Shown here piece after piece: positions 24,699-34,079 of a stretch of DNA of 64,000 nucleotides. Position numbers and translations under genes: made by a program. The notes beneath the pieces were generated by a model, which saw only the letters and a list, made by a program, of their open reading frames with translations, did no database searches and was not told the origin of the DNA. Within the stretch, counting starts at the first letter, position 1; every line of letters starts with the position of its first letter. The DNA comes from Hippophae tibetana (lineage: Eukaryota > Streptophyta > Magnoliopsida > Rosales > Elaeagnaceae). Where the stretch lies: positions 4,819,001 through 4,883,000 of the forward strand of contig CM072807.1 in assembly GCA_037013495.1 (NCBI GenBank), in the 5' to 3' direction.

Positions 24699-25978
24699 TG
24701 ATGAGACAAAGCCAATATCAAGTTAGCAATACCGATTTTACAGATACTTTGGTTTTGTATTTGTATTACTCTCGCAAGTGCACAAATTATTTTATAAAAA
24801 ATGACAAATATACTCCAAAGGTTGGTCTAATGAAAAAATATATGTGATTTTTAATTTATTATTCAAACTTTTAAAAACGAAATTAAATCTGAGACATCCT
24901 GTCACAATATTTTAATTTTTTATGTTTCCTAATCTAATAACATAAAAAAATAAACTTAAATATGGATTTAATAAAAAATTATGCAAATTTTATCATTTGT
25001 AACAATGAAGTATTTATGGATATAATAATTAAGTTAATTATGCTTGCTCATATTATTTAAGTTATTAAATATATAAATTGATATTTATTGATTCTCTATT
25101 TTTTTTATATAAATAACACATTTAGTGGGGTTATATATTCATTGTTAATTAAACAAATCAATTAACACCTATAGGTGGGATCGATAATTAATTTGGTTAA
25201 TTAAATTAATTTCTTTTTTCTAAGAGATTAAAAATGAACAATTTAAATGCCACTTTTGTTGGGTTAGACATTTTAAACTTTATTCAATGTGTCTAAATTA
25301 AACCTAAGAATTTGATTATGTGAGTACTAACTTTCAAGTTTTAAAACCATTACTGAAAATATGTTATCAATATATTTTTGAAGAATAATTCTTATAAAAA
25401 ATTTCGAAATAGAGCTTCACTCTAACTAAAAATTTACATAAACATAATTAGTTCTTCTCAAAAAGTGAACTTTAAAACTAAAAAAACTAATAAAGCTTTC
25501 TATAGAGAAAAATCTAGAGAAAAAAGAGTTGAGAAATTATGTTATTTGAGGAATGATTTTACAATGGGGGAGAAATTCTTTTTATAGGTGAGGAAAAGAC
25601 TAAAAAAGTGAAAAAATGGGAGTTGGATATGCTTCGGATAGACTGGCATGTGTGTGGGGGCAATATTTGCGATAAAAAGGTGCTGGTGCGTGTGAGCGTG
25701 TACGAGACTCGCCATTTTTTACTATTATGATCCATTTTGTCCAATTTTTTAATTTTTTTTACTTTTTCTTAACATATTTATGATGTATTGCCTCCAATAT
25801 TTTTATTTGAGTCTTTAATTTATTTTTGAACGAAAATACATGAAAATAATAAAAATACCCGTGATTTCGAAAAAAAAATTTATATAAAAATATGATAAAA
25901 TTGTTCAAATATAAATCTATTTAATCAATTAAAGTATATTAAATCATGTTAATTTTAGTGTTTTTTAAGCACTCATCA
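24699..25978 (-). repeat. 5' LTR, TGATGAG...CTCATCA family
   Basis: Complete LTR on the minus strand, TG...CA, 1280 bp. The end is fixed by the PBS and the start by agreement with the solo LTR at 39819 (TGATGAGTGCT). A TATA-like CTATAAAAAG on the minus strand near 25577-25590 lies in a position equivalent to TATAAATACCC in the solo copy. Both copies share AACCCCACC/GGTGGGGTT-type words and AACTCTATTTC. Confidence 0.9.
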
Positions 25979-26373
25979 TTATGTGTGGTTACTTTGTTAT
26001 GAAATTTATAAGTGTGATCATCTCAAATATTAACATGTCAATTAAAGATGTGATAATCTCTTTTACTAATATATTCTTTTAACAAATAAGTTATTTTTAA
26101 TGAATTTATGATGCTAATTATGAAATAAGTTTTGTTTATTTACGTTTTTGAAATTGTAATTAAGTTAAATTTGTATATATGTATTGTATATAAGTTATTT
26201 TTTTTGTTATAAGTTTAGTTATTAAGTAATTAATTAATATGTAGTTGTTAAATGAATAAAAAGTCTTAAAAACTCTTTTAAGCATATTCTTATTTTTCTT
26301 CAATTATGCTATTTAAAACACGTAGAAAGTTTAATAGAAAATAACCAAAATATGTTTATGGTTATACTATTTT
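25979..26373. other. right interior of the CACTA-like element, no gene seen
   Basis: AT-rich sequence between the nested LTR and the subterminal array. No transposase motif was found. Confidence 0.45.
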
Positions 26374-26618
26374 TAAGTCGGTTCACCAGTAAAATTAACT
26401 TTAATTTTTAAGTCGGTTGACATGTTTGACCAACTTAAAATTTAAAGTTACTTGACACGTAGGACCAACTTAAAATTTAAAGTCGGTTGACATGTAAGAC
26501 CGAATTAAAATTTTAAGTTGGTTGACACGTAGAATCAATTTTAAATTTAAAGTAAGTTCTACGGGTAAACCAACTTAAAATTTAAAGCTGATTTTACAGG
26601 TGAACCAACTGAATAATT
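26374..26618. repeat. right subterminal array of the CACTA-like element, about 7 x 35 bp
   Basis: Seven units of about 35 bp of the form AAGTCGGTTGACATGT-n-GACCAACTTAAAATTT follow head to tail. Each unit contains an internal inverted pair (GTTGAC/GACCAAC-like). Units differ by point changes. Such arrays near the ends bind the CACTA transposase and are needed for excision. Confidence 0.8.
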
Positions 26619-26632
26619 AAAATAAAACTCAT

Positions 26633-26703
26633 TATCTACTACCGAGTCAAAATACATTGTCGCTAGTACACTATTACAATGTATTTTGACTCTGTAGTAG
26701 ATA
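26633..26703. repeat. 28-bp palindrome with 15-nt centre
   Basis: The arm 26633-26660 pairs with 26676-26703 at 27 of 28 positions. The centre holds TAGTA|CACTA, as if two CACTA termini met back to back at 26668/26669 (each followed outward by ACAATGTATTTTGACTC). Confidence 0.93.
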
Positions 26704-27492
26704 ATAAATTTTATATTTTACTGTGTTAGAATATAAGATTGTTACACCTTAAGTGTTTTTTCTTATATCTTGATTTTCTATATAATTTTTAGTAAATTAA
26801 ATATCAAAGTTTTTAGTTTTTTTGATTATTCTTTTTTCATGTTAATGTGTGATTTCTTAGAATGTGATTGATAATGGATACAAGCATGAAAATAAAAATG
26901 AAAATTGAAATGAAACTTAAAACTGTATATATATATATATAATTTTTTTCATTTAAAATTGAAAAATAAAATAAAAGGAGAGGCTAGAGTAATACAAAGA
27001 AGAATTAGGAGATAATTATGATGAAGATATTATACTGTCTCCATACATTTTCTTGAATTCTACCGTATAGTTAGTAGTTATGTTATCGACTTCTAAGTTT
27101 GTAAAAGTTTTCAGAATACTCACACTTACGTATATATTACGTAATTTGGCCACGTATATTTAAACAAAAATTTAAGATGGGTTCAAATGAAAATTACTTG
27201 CCTAAAGATGAAGACTCATGCAGCAGCCCTTATTGATTTTTCATATTTCATATTCGCAAAATGGGGTTAGATATTTTCTTGGGTACTATTAAGACGATAT
27301 GACTGATTGGTTTCGTAATAAGAAGCAAAGTACAAACCACGTGGGCCTATTTTAACGGGTGAGTTTTTAAACTATGTATTATAAATTTTGTTGTTATTAA
27401 AAGTAAATATAATTAATTTTATAATTATTAAAAATAAATACTTTAATTTTAGAATTATTTATTTTAATAATAAGATTATAATGTATTTTTAT
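26704..27492. other. AT-rich DNA, no gene seen
   Basis: Contains CACGTGGGCC near 27339, a G-box-like/site II-like word, in a slightly less AT-rich patch (27180-27360). No coding feature was recognised. Confidence 0.5.
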
Positions 27493-27542
27493 TGAAAAGT
27501 TTTGAAGGAAAAAAATGATTTCTTTCTCAAAATGAAAGAAAC
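27493..27542 (+). repeat. 5' LTR of copia C, outer piece
   Basis: Matches 33769-33818: TTGAAAAGTTTTGAAGG corresponds to TTGGAAAATTTGAAT, then CTCAAAATGAAAGAAAC is identical in both. Similarity stops after GAAAGAAAC and resumes at 29571. Confidence 0.75.
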
Positions 27543-28143
27543 GATTAAGGATGATAATTCTTGCGAATTAGGTCCTTCGAACTGATTTAAATTGATCAAA
27601 ACTTATTTAAATTTAAATTTCATTTGAACCAGAATATAAATCAAACACAAACAAATCGACACAAATTAACTAAAATTGTTAATTGTAGTTTTTTTATAAA
27701 TAAAAAAATATGTTTAATAATTAAATCTTATTAGTTCAAATATCATTACATAAAATATCAAAAATGAGGGTAATAATATTATAATTAATCTTTTAAATAA
27801 ATAATAAACTAACACAGAATGAACAATTCACATACATAACAAAGTTCAGAGATATATTACAACTACTCGTACACACATGTTATATTATAATAATTAATTA
27901 ACTATAAAATAAAAACACAAATAATTATAAACAAAAAAAGATAATTCTTAAAACAAGATGTCTATTTTTAAATAAACTCGATAAAAGTCAGATGTTATCA
28001 TGTCTTAATGAAGACTCATAGTTTGAATAAAAAGTGTCAAATCTCAATAGAATTTTCTTCAGCTACTAAACAAATAAATATATGAGTAAAATTAAATAAA
28101 TAATTTCTTTCAAAACTGACCACATATATATAAAGTTATCTTA

Positions 28144-29097
28144 TGTGACGTTTGGTTCGTGAAATAAAATCAAAATCAGAATGAAATGGAATGGAAAGGA
28201 AACAATATTGTTTGGTTTAACTACTAGAATCAAGCTCAAAATTAGGATTACTGTGTTTGGTTTGCCACTGGAATGAAATAAAAAAAACTGCAAATTATCT
28301 TAATACCCCTACATTCAGTAAAATTCAAATAATGTCATTTAATTACTAGTTTTTCGTCAGACAAAATACATTATGAAATCATTATTTTTCTAAATAATTA
28401 TTACTTAATTAAAAAGAAATATATTATTAAAACTATTATTTTTTTAAGTAGGGTTTAGGGTTTTGAGGTTTGCGATTTGAGATTTAGGGTTCAGGGATTT
28501 AGGATTTGGGGTTTAAGGTTTAGGGTTATATTTGTGGGTTAAGGTTAAGGGTTAAAATTATTATTTTTCTAAAAATGGTTTAGTGTTTTAGAATTTTGGA
28601 TTTTGGATTTTGGATTTAGGATTTGGAATTTGGGGTTTAGTGTTTAAGGTTTAGGGGTTTAGGGTTTAGAGTTTTGGGATTTATGTTTTAGGGTTTAGGG
28701 TTTTGGGATTTAAGTTTTAGGTTTTTGGGATTTAGATTTTAGGATTTAGGGTTTAGGGTTTAGAGATTTGGGATTTAGGGTTTGGGGTTTAAGGATTTGA
28801 GGTTTAGGGTTTACAGATTTGAGGTTTAGGGTTTTAGGATTTGGGGTTTAGGGTTTATGGATTTAGGTTTGGGGATTTGGGATTTGAGTTTAGGATTATA
28901 TTTGGAGTGAGGGTAAAATTGGAAAAAAAAAGTTTAGATGAGTATGAAATCATGATTCCTAAAGGGGGAAAAGGAATTGTGATTCCTTCTCCTTTAGTAA
29001 TTGATTTTATTCTGTCCCCCTATTGCGCCTAACCAAACACACAAAATGGAAAGAATTAATTCTGATTTCTTTTCATTCCTTCCAACCAAACATCACC
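28144..29097. mobile_element. PIF/Harbinger-like (Tourist-type) non-autonomous element
   Basis: The left end TGTGACGTTTGGTT and the reverse complement of the right end GGTGATGTTTGGTT match at 12 of 14 positions, and both flanks are TTA (28141-28143 and 29098-29100). TTA target sites and GTTTGGTT-containing TIRs are characteristic of PIF/Harbinger and its Tourist MITEs. A second inner pair, GTGTTTGGTTTGCC near 28254 and the complement of CTAACCAAACAC near 29030, supports a foldback structure. At 954 bp it encodes no transposase. Confidence 0.85.
28448..28904 (+). repeat. degenerate TTTAGGG telomere-like tract
   Basis: About 450 bp of imperfect TTTAGGG units (GGGTTTAGGGTTTAGG, GGATTTAGGG, GGGTTTTGGGATTT and so on) on the plus strand. 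It is interrupted near 28550-28575 by AATTATTATTTTTCTAAA, which also occurs just before the array at about 28378. The whole tract lies inside the Harbinger-like element. Confidence 0.93.
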
Positions 29098-29570
29098 TTA
29101 ATGTATTTAAATAAATTATGTCCTGATGATACAAAGAAAAATCCTCTTTTGAAGATGACACTAAAACTAATTTAAAGTGTTTCAATGAACATAAGGTTGT
29201 GGACGGAGAAGAGTTAAACAGTGATAGACATATGTTTGTTACTAAAAAAGTGAATGCTACTTGTTGGTGGAGAAGCAGTGAGTTGAATGAGTAAGATTGA
29301 TTCGGTTGAAAATTAAGAAGAATTTTTGTTTCAATTTTAAGTTTATAATTTAATATGTAAGTTATAACGTTTTGCGTGTTATAATTTTTTTTAAATATTT
29401 CATGTTAACGGATAGGTTCAGACCCAGCTCAACCGAGTTTGATTTTTTTGGATTATTTGAGTGGTTTGAATTTGATCAAAAATTAATTAAATTTATATTT
29501 GATTCAAGTTTTATAATTTGAGTTCAATTCGATGAATCGAGTTACGATATAAATTATCAATTCTAAAAAC

Positions 29571-29732
29571 AATAATGATTAATTTAATTTAATTATATAA
29601 TAGTTTTGAAAACCGTTTTGTAAGTTTGTATTTATTTTATAATTTTTTTGTAAGTGACTTTCATTTATATATAGATAAACATTTATTCTATAAAAAAATG
29701 TCCAAAAGAAATAAGATAGGAAAAACACTCTC
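29571..29732 (+). repeat. 5' LTR of copia C, inner piece
   Basis: Aligns with 33819-34010. Shared words are AATAATGATTAAT, AGTTTTGAAAAC/GGTTTTGAAAAT, TTTTATTTATTT, TCATCTATATATAGAT/TCATTTATATATAGAT and AAAAACACTC. The TATATATAGAT segment may be the LTR TATA region. The end of similarity at AACACTC may be a deletion in one copy and need not be the true LTR end. Confidence 0.78.
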
Positions 29733-31004
29733 TAATCAGATTTTTTTGTATGTGTGCACTATAATACATGATAAAATCGATTTGCTGAAAATTCATTTAT
29801 GTTGATTTCATTACAGCTTTCGGTTGCGAATTAAATATTTGCTTCTGCATATACGTTTTTCTAAACCTATTCGGCTTTTGAGTGTGTAATAATTAAACTA
29901 ATCATTGTCATGGAAGTCGGTACATTCAATTGCCTCGCTGCCCCAATTAATTAATGTTATCAAAATTCTCTCTCCTTACAGGGTGGCGTTGAAAGAATAA
30001 ATATTTTATTTGTTTGGTTTTATGTTCATTTTGCATTTTGGACTTATAATCAAGTACATTATTTGAATATTGAAATTATGACAACGGATAATGTGAGCAG
30101 ATAATTTTTTTGAATCTGATTTGATCAGATATATTAGTGAGTGGATTATGTGATTGTAATTTATTAATTCAATTTAAATAGTTTTATTTTATTTATTTTC
30201 TGTTTAAAAATTCATTGTTAATTTATTTTTATCAATTGTATATTACGTGGACTTGAATTGTTATGTTTTATTATTGTTTATTTGTGATGTTCAACTACCT
30301 TTACAAATTTGCGGTTACTTGTTAATTGCATTTTGATATTAAGATATTTAAAGTTGAGAAAATTATTTTCTCAAATATTTCGTATTTTATGAATTATACG
30401 TCACATTTGATAAAATATTATAATTTTATAATTAAATATTATAATCAACGAATTTGATATTTAATTAGTTATTTGATTTTGAGTTTTGAAATAAATAAAT
30501 TTTATATTAATGAAAGTTATTGAATAATGTTTACACTTGAGTTGACTTATTGTACTTAAAAAATAGTAAAGTTTTAAGAAATAAATAAATTTTGTATTTA
30601 CTAAATAATTTAATGAATTTTGTATTCACAAAAAAAATTATTATATTTACAAAATAATAAATTTTGTATTTAATTTTATAAATTTATGAATTTTTGGGTT
30701 TCATATTTATTGCATTACAAGTTAGAACTAGGTTTTAGAAAAAATAATTTTTAATCATTGAAAAAATTAATTTTCAAGTTAAATTAATTAAATAAATGAA
30801 ATTAAATTCTTAAATTTATTATTATAGTCTGAAATTTAATTTGAATTATTTTTGAAAATCAATGCATCTAAAGACATTAATATTTTTAGATGATAATATA
30901 TATGATGGATGACATTGATATGTTCGTTTTGATATGAACACGTTGGTAATTATTTTTTGATGTGAATTTGATTGGGTTTAACTCGAAAAAATGACAGATC
31001 AATA
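29733..31004. other. degraded leader/gag region of copia C, nothing recognisable
   Basis: A PBS and gag would be expected here. No clear TGGTATCAGAGC-like PBS and no gag motif could be found. A possible gag start (ATGACAACGGATAATG) is at about 30079. Confidence 0.4.
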
Positions 31005-31340
31005 TTAGTGCTATTAGACATGTATGCTCAGATAATGAGTCATTCATTTCCTTTAAATCATTTGATATTTATGAGAAGTTATGAATAAAGAAATCTACAA
31101 CCTTTATGATTTAGGGTAGGAAAAGTGAACATAAAGATGACCTCTAAAAAAGCAATGACTCTGAATAATGTATTGTACGTGCTAAAGATCTAGAAGAACT
31201 TTGAGAGGCTTGTTGCTTGAGAATCATGGATTCTAAAATAGACGTTGAGTCTAGTAAAGTCATATTGGAATGTTTATATTGAAGGGTTGTCTGAGCTCGA
31301 TGTAATGACCTATAAGTCAGAGATTAATTATGTCATTAAT
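31005..31340 (+). pseudogene. copia protease relic
   Basis: In shifting frames the plus strand reads RHVCSDNESFISFKSF, then MTLNNVLYVLKI and later ELDVMTYKSE. This corresponds to the copia protease region after the active site (A-T-R-H-V-C-S-D, L-T-L-N-N-V-L-Y-V-P-x-I-R-K-N) and the segment before the GAG-pre-integrase domain. The D-S-G itself is not preserved. Frame changes occur about every 30-60 bases. Confidence 0.7.
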
Positions 31341-31374
31341 CTATCTGCTTATTTATTTGTCTTTTATGTTTTGG

Positions 31375-32215
31375 AATGAAAGATTAGGTCACCTACACAC
31401 GTTAAATTACATAGATTATATACCTTTTTCTACAAATTGTTTCCAAACATAAGTGTAAGGCTTTTGTAGAGGTAAAATGATTATGTTATCAATCAATCAA
31501 TTAAGAGAAACATGAAAAACTCTTGATTTGATCCATAGTATTTTATGTGATTTGAAATTTGTTTGAACAAGGGGTGAGAATAAGTATTTCATTACTTTTG
31601 TCAATGATAGCATGAAATATTGCTATGTACATTTGCATAAAAGCAAAGATGAAGCTATAGAAATATTTATTATTTATAAAGCTAAAGTTGATAATCAATT
31701 CAACAAAGAAAATTAAGGTATTATGAAGTGATCGTGGTGGTAAGTATGAAGTATTAGTTAGTGAACTTCATACACAACATGGAATCATATAGTAAACCAT
31801 AAGGTTGTTATTGAACGATAAAGATCGTGCCTTAATACAAATGATGAAAGCAATGCTATTAAATTTTGGGTTATCTCAAAACTTGTAGGGGAAGTGATGT
31901 TGTTGGCTAATTATCTTTTAATAAGGTATCCCTAAAGAAGACACATGAGACATCGTATGAGTTATTTAAAGGAATGATGGATTCCTATTCCTACTTAAGA
32001 GTGTAAGGGTGTCTTACAAAAGTGATTGTTTCTACACCTAAGAAAGTGAAGATAGATCTTGAAAAAATAGATTGCATTTTATTAGATATGTATATCATAT
32101 CAATGCTTATCAATTTCTGGTGCATGCGTGAAAGATCACATAAGATATTGATAATGGAATAAAAAAATTGATTTTCTTTGTACATGTATTTGCTTGTATG
32201 TCATAAGGGTAATGG
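31375..32215 (+). pseudogene. copia integrase relic
   Basis: Starts with a damaged zinc domain (LGH-type words near 31385). The core reads LIHSILCDLKF, then GENKYFITFVNDSMKYCYVHL; the usual F-I-D-D-S is now F-V-N-D-S, so the first Asp site is altered. SDRGGKYE near 31727 holds the second Asp motif (SDRGGEY). Further on KKTHETSYELFKGMMDSYSYLRV and KIDLEKIDCILLDMY match the integrase C-terminal region (K-T-P-Y-E-L-W-K-G, L-x-V-W-G-C, D-C-x-F-I-G-Y). Many stops are present. Confidence 0.88.
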
Positions 32216-32254
32216 AATTCATTTAAATGAACTTGTTAGAATATGAATGAAGAT

Positions 32255-33200
32255 AGTCAAGACCAAGATGGTTATGCATAGGACACTGAAGTTGATTATG
32301 TCATCTTGTGATTTTTTATTGATGACATGCTAATTGATGGTACTAATGATCAAATGATCAAATCCATTAAGAATATGTTAAGGATATCAAGTGGCCTCGT
32401 TCTAAGTTAATATCATTATATTGACAAAATACTTGAGAAATTCAACAATGGTGATTCTAAAATTTTTAGAAAATTGATAGATGTAAATTTACACTTAAGA
32501 ATAGAGGTGAGAGTGTGTCTCAACTGAAATATTCTAGATTGACAAGAAGTCTTATGTATTTGATAAGATTTACAAGATCAAGCATAGCTTATGCTGTAAG
32601 TAAACTAAATATATATATATATATATATATATATCACTAATCTAGGATCTAATCATTGCAAAGGTATTGTAAAACTACTTAGATACTTAAGATACATATG
32701 TAGCTATGGATTGCACTACACAAGATACCTAGCTGTATTAGAAGGATATAATGATGAAAATTGGATATTTGACATGAAAGACACAAAGTTTACTTCTGGA
32801 TGTGTGCTCAAATTGTGGGGTGCAACTATTTTATAGAAGTCTTATGAACAGACGTGCATTGCTAGATCCACAATGGAATTTGAGTTCATCATTTTGGATG
32901 AATGTCATGAATAAGAAAAACAGATACATAATTTCTTAGGAAATATTCCTGAGTAGGTGAAGCATGTGTCTATAATATGTGCCCATTGTGATTGTCAATC
33001 ATCTATTGGTAGGGCAAATAGTAGTATGTACAATGATAAGTCTCGACATATATGTTAAAGATATAATACCATTAGATAACTACTCTCAAATGGGGTTATC
33101 TTTATTAACTATGTGAAGTCAAACGATGACATAGTGAATCCACTAACCCAAGGGTTAAATCTAGATTTAGTTGATAAGTCATCGAGGGGAATGAGATTGA
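32255..33200 (+). pseudogene. copia RT (partial) and RNase H relic
   Basis: Only the C-terminal part of RT is present: FFIDDMLIDGTNDQMIKSIK at 32308-32370 is the Y-V-D-D-M box with Tyr-Val changed to Phe-Ile. The N-terminal RT palm and fingers are missing between 32220 and 32260. RNase H follows: [50 protein letters not shown] and IGRANSSMYNDKSRHIC are all recognisable copia RNase H blocks. The final D-Y-E-G-L-P-S-T-like segment reads near 33310. Confidence 0.88.
32609..32634. repeat. (AT)13 microsatellite inside RNase H relic
   Basis: The run replaces part of the RNase H reading frame between VSKL and TNLGS, so it expanded after the element was already coding-dead, or contributed to its loss. 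Confidence 0.9.
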
Positions 33201-33768
33201 AACATAATAATGAATAAGAATTTGCAAAGGAAATCAAACCTAGTTGACTAAAGATCCTAAAATCTAGACTTCAAAGGAAAAACCTAGTTATAAAGACTTA
33301 GTGAGATCACTATGAGGGTTTACCCTCAACTCCATTCCTATGATGAAAATAGTATAACCATAGAGATAGGTTAAGTCAATGCTTTTAATGATGTTTATGA
33401 AAATAATACATAAGAGATTACCTATGTGAGAGAAAAGTAGGGTATCTTTGAAATGGAATTGTTTAGGACTAAATTCTTAAGAAACTCTTACAAAACCAAG
33501 CATATGTTCTAGGCCAAAACGAATATAACAATGAGAGCTGAATTGTGTTTGGAAAGAATTTCTTGTGAAGTATGACATAAACGACAGAATAGTTTAAGGA
33601 CATCATGTCTACTCGTCAACCAATAAGGTAAATATACTTTCACAAAAAAGGTTAAATGGGTAACACTTACCTATCATAAGCAGGTTTCGAACCATTGAAG
33701 TCTATTTTTGTGTCAAAATTATTTTAAGTCATTATGTTTAAAAACTTCATCATTTTTCATGTTCGAGT

Positions 33769-34010
33769 TGTTGGAAAATTTGAATAAAAAACATTTTATC
33801 TCTCAAAATGAAAGAAACAATAATGATTAATTGAATTTAATTATTTAACGGTTTTGAAAATTGTTTCTTTTTTTCTTTTAAATCCTTTGGTTACAAAATC
33901 ATTTTATATGTTTTTATTTATTCTCTCTTTTTTTTATGTGATTTTCATCTATATATAGATGAAAAATCACTTTCTAAAAGAAGACAATAAGAGAGAAAAA
34001 AACACTCATA
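33769..34010 (+). repeat. 3' LTR remnant of copia C
   Basis: Starts with TGTTGGAAAATT (33769) and aligns with the two 5' pieces at 27493-27542 and 29571-29732. Similarity ends at AAACACTC near 34010, immediately left of an opposite-strand copia gag, so this LTR may be truncated. Confidence 0.78.
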
Positions 34011-34079
34011 TAGAAAAGAAAGAAAGAAAAAAAAAAACGTTTATCAATTTGTATTTGAGAGAATAAGTTAAATATTTGA

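Larger units (their letters stand above)
22797..25978 (-). mobile_element. non-coding LTR retrotransposon (LARD-like), minus orientation
   Basis: A 1.28-kb LTR (24699-25978) starts TGATGAGTGCTT and ends CTCATCA on the minus strand. It is followed by a gypsy-type PBS, about 1.4 kb of non-coding AT-rich DNA, and a second, truncated copy of the LTR's 3' part (22797-23195) in the same orientation. No gag-pol was found, so it fits a non-autonomous large-retrotransposon derivative or a heavily deleted gypsy element. A solo LTR of the same family is at 39819-41587. The target duplication is not clear because the left LTR has lost about 20 bp of its end. Confidence 0.75.
21641..26668 (+). mobile_element. 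probable CACTA (En/Spm-like) element carrying a nested LTR element
   Basis: Both ends carry arrays of short hairpin-forming subterminal repeats of one type (AAGTCGGTTGACATG...ACCAACTTAAAAT), which is the hallmark of CACTA elements. A transposase-associated domain remnant is readable at 22590-22796. The left limit (TACTA at 21641) coincides with the break in a copia RNase H. The right limit (...TAGTA at 26668) lies at the centre of a palindrome. The terminal CACTA is degenerate (TACTA on both ends), the TIRs beyond it are not clearly alike, and no 3-bp target duplication was confirmed. Most of the transposase is missing and the middle is filled by an LTR element. Confidence 0.6.
27543..29570. 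mobile_element. about 2-kb insertion inside the copia C LTR
   Basis: This block interrupts an LTR that is continuous in the 3' copy. The base words flanking it (GAAAC at the left junction, AAAAC at the right) could be a degraded short target duplication. Its two ends share similar words in inverted orientation (TTGATCAAA; CGAACTGA versus CGAATTGAAC), which may be degraded terminal inverted repeats, but the family is not certain. It contains the Harbinger-like element 28144-29097. Confidence 0.5.
27493..34010 (+). mobile_element. Ty1/copia element C with an LTR split by insertion
   Basis: The plus strand carries protease, integrase, RT (shortened) and RNase H remnants from 31.0 to 33.2 kb in copia order, and a 3' LTR remnant at 33769-34010. 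The matching 5' LTR is in two pieces, 27493-27542 and 29571-29732. The 2.0 kb between them is later-inserted DNA. Many stops and frameshifts make the element inactive. Its gag between 29.9 and 31.0 kb is unrecognisable. Confidence 0.82.

Noticed and set aside
28841-29032. Plus-strand ORF of 63 residues (GFRVYGFRFG...)
   Set aside because: Translation of TTTAGGG-like repeats and the Harbinger-like element end.
33680-33700. GGTTTCGAACC-like word resembling a tRNA T-arm
   Set aside because: No acceptor stem, D-arm or anticodon arm can be folded around it; it lies next to a copia LTR.
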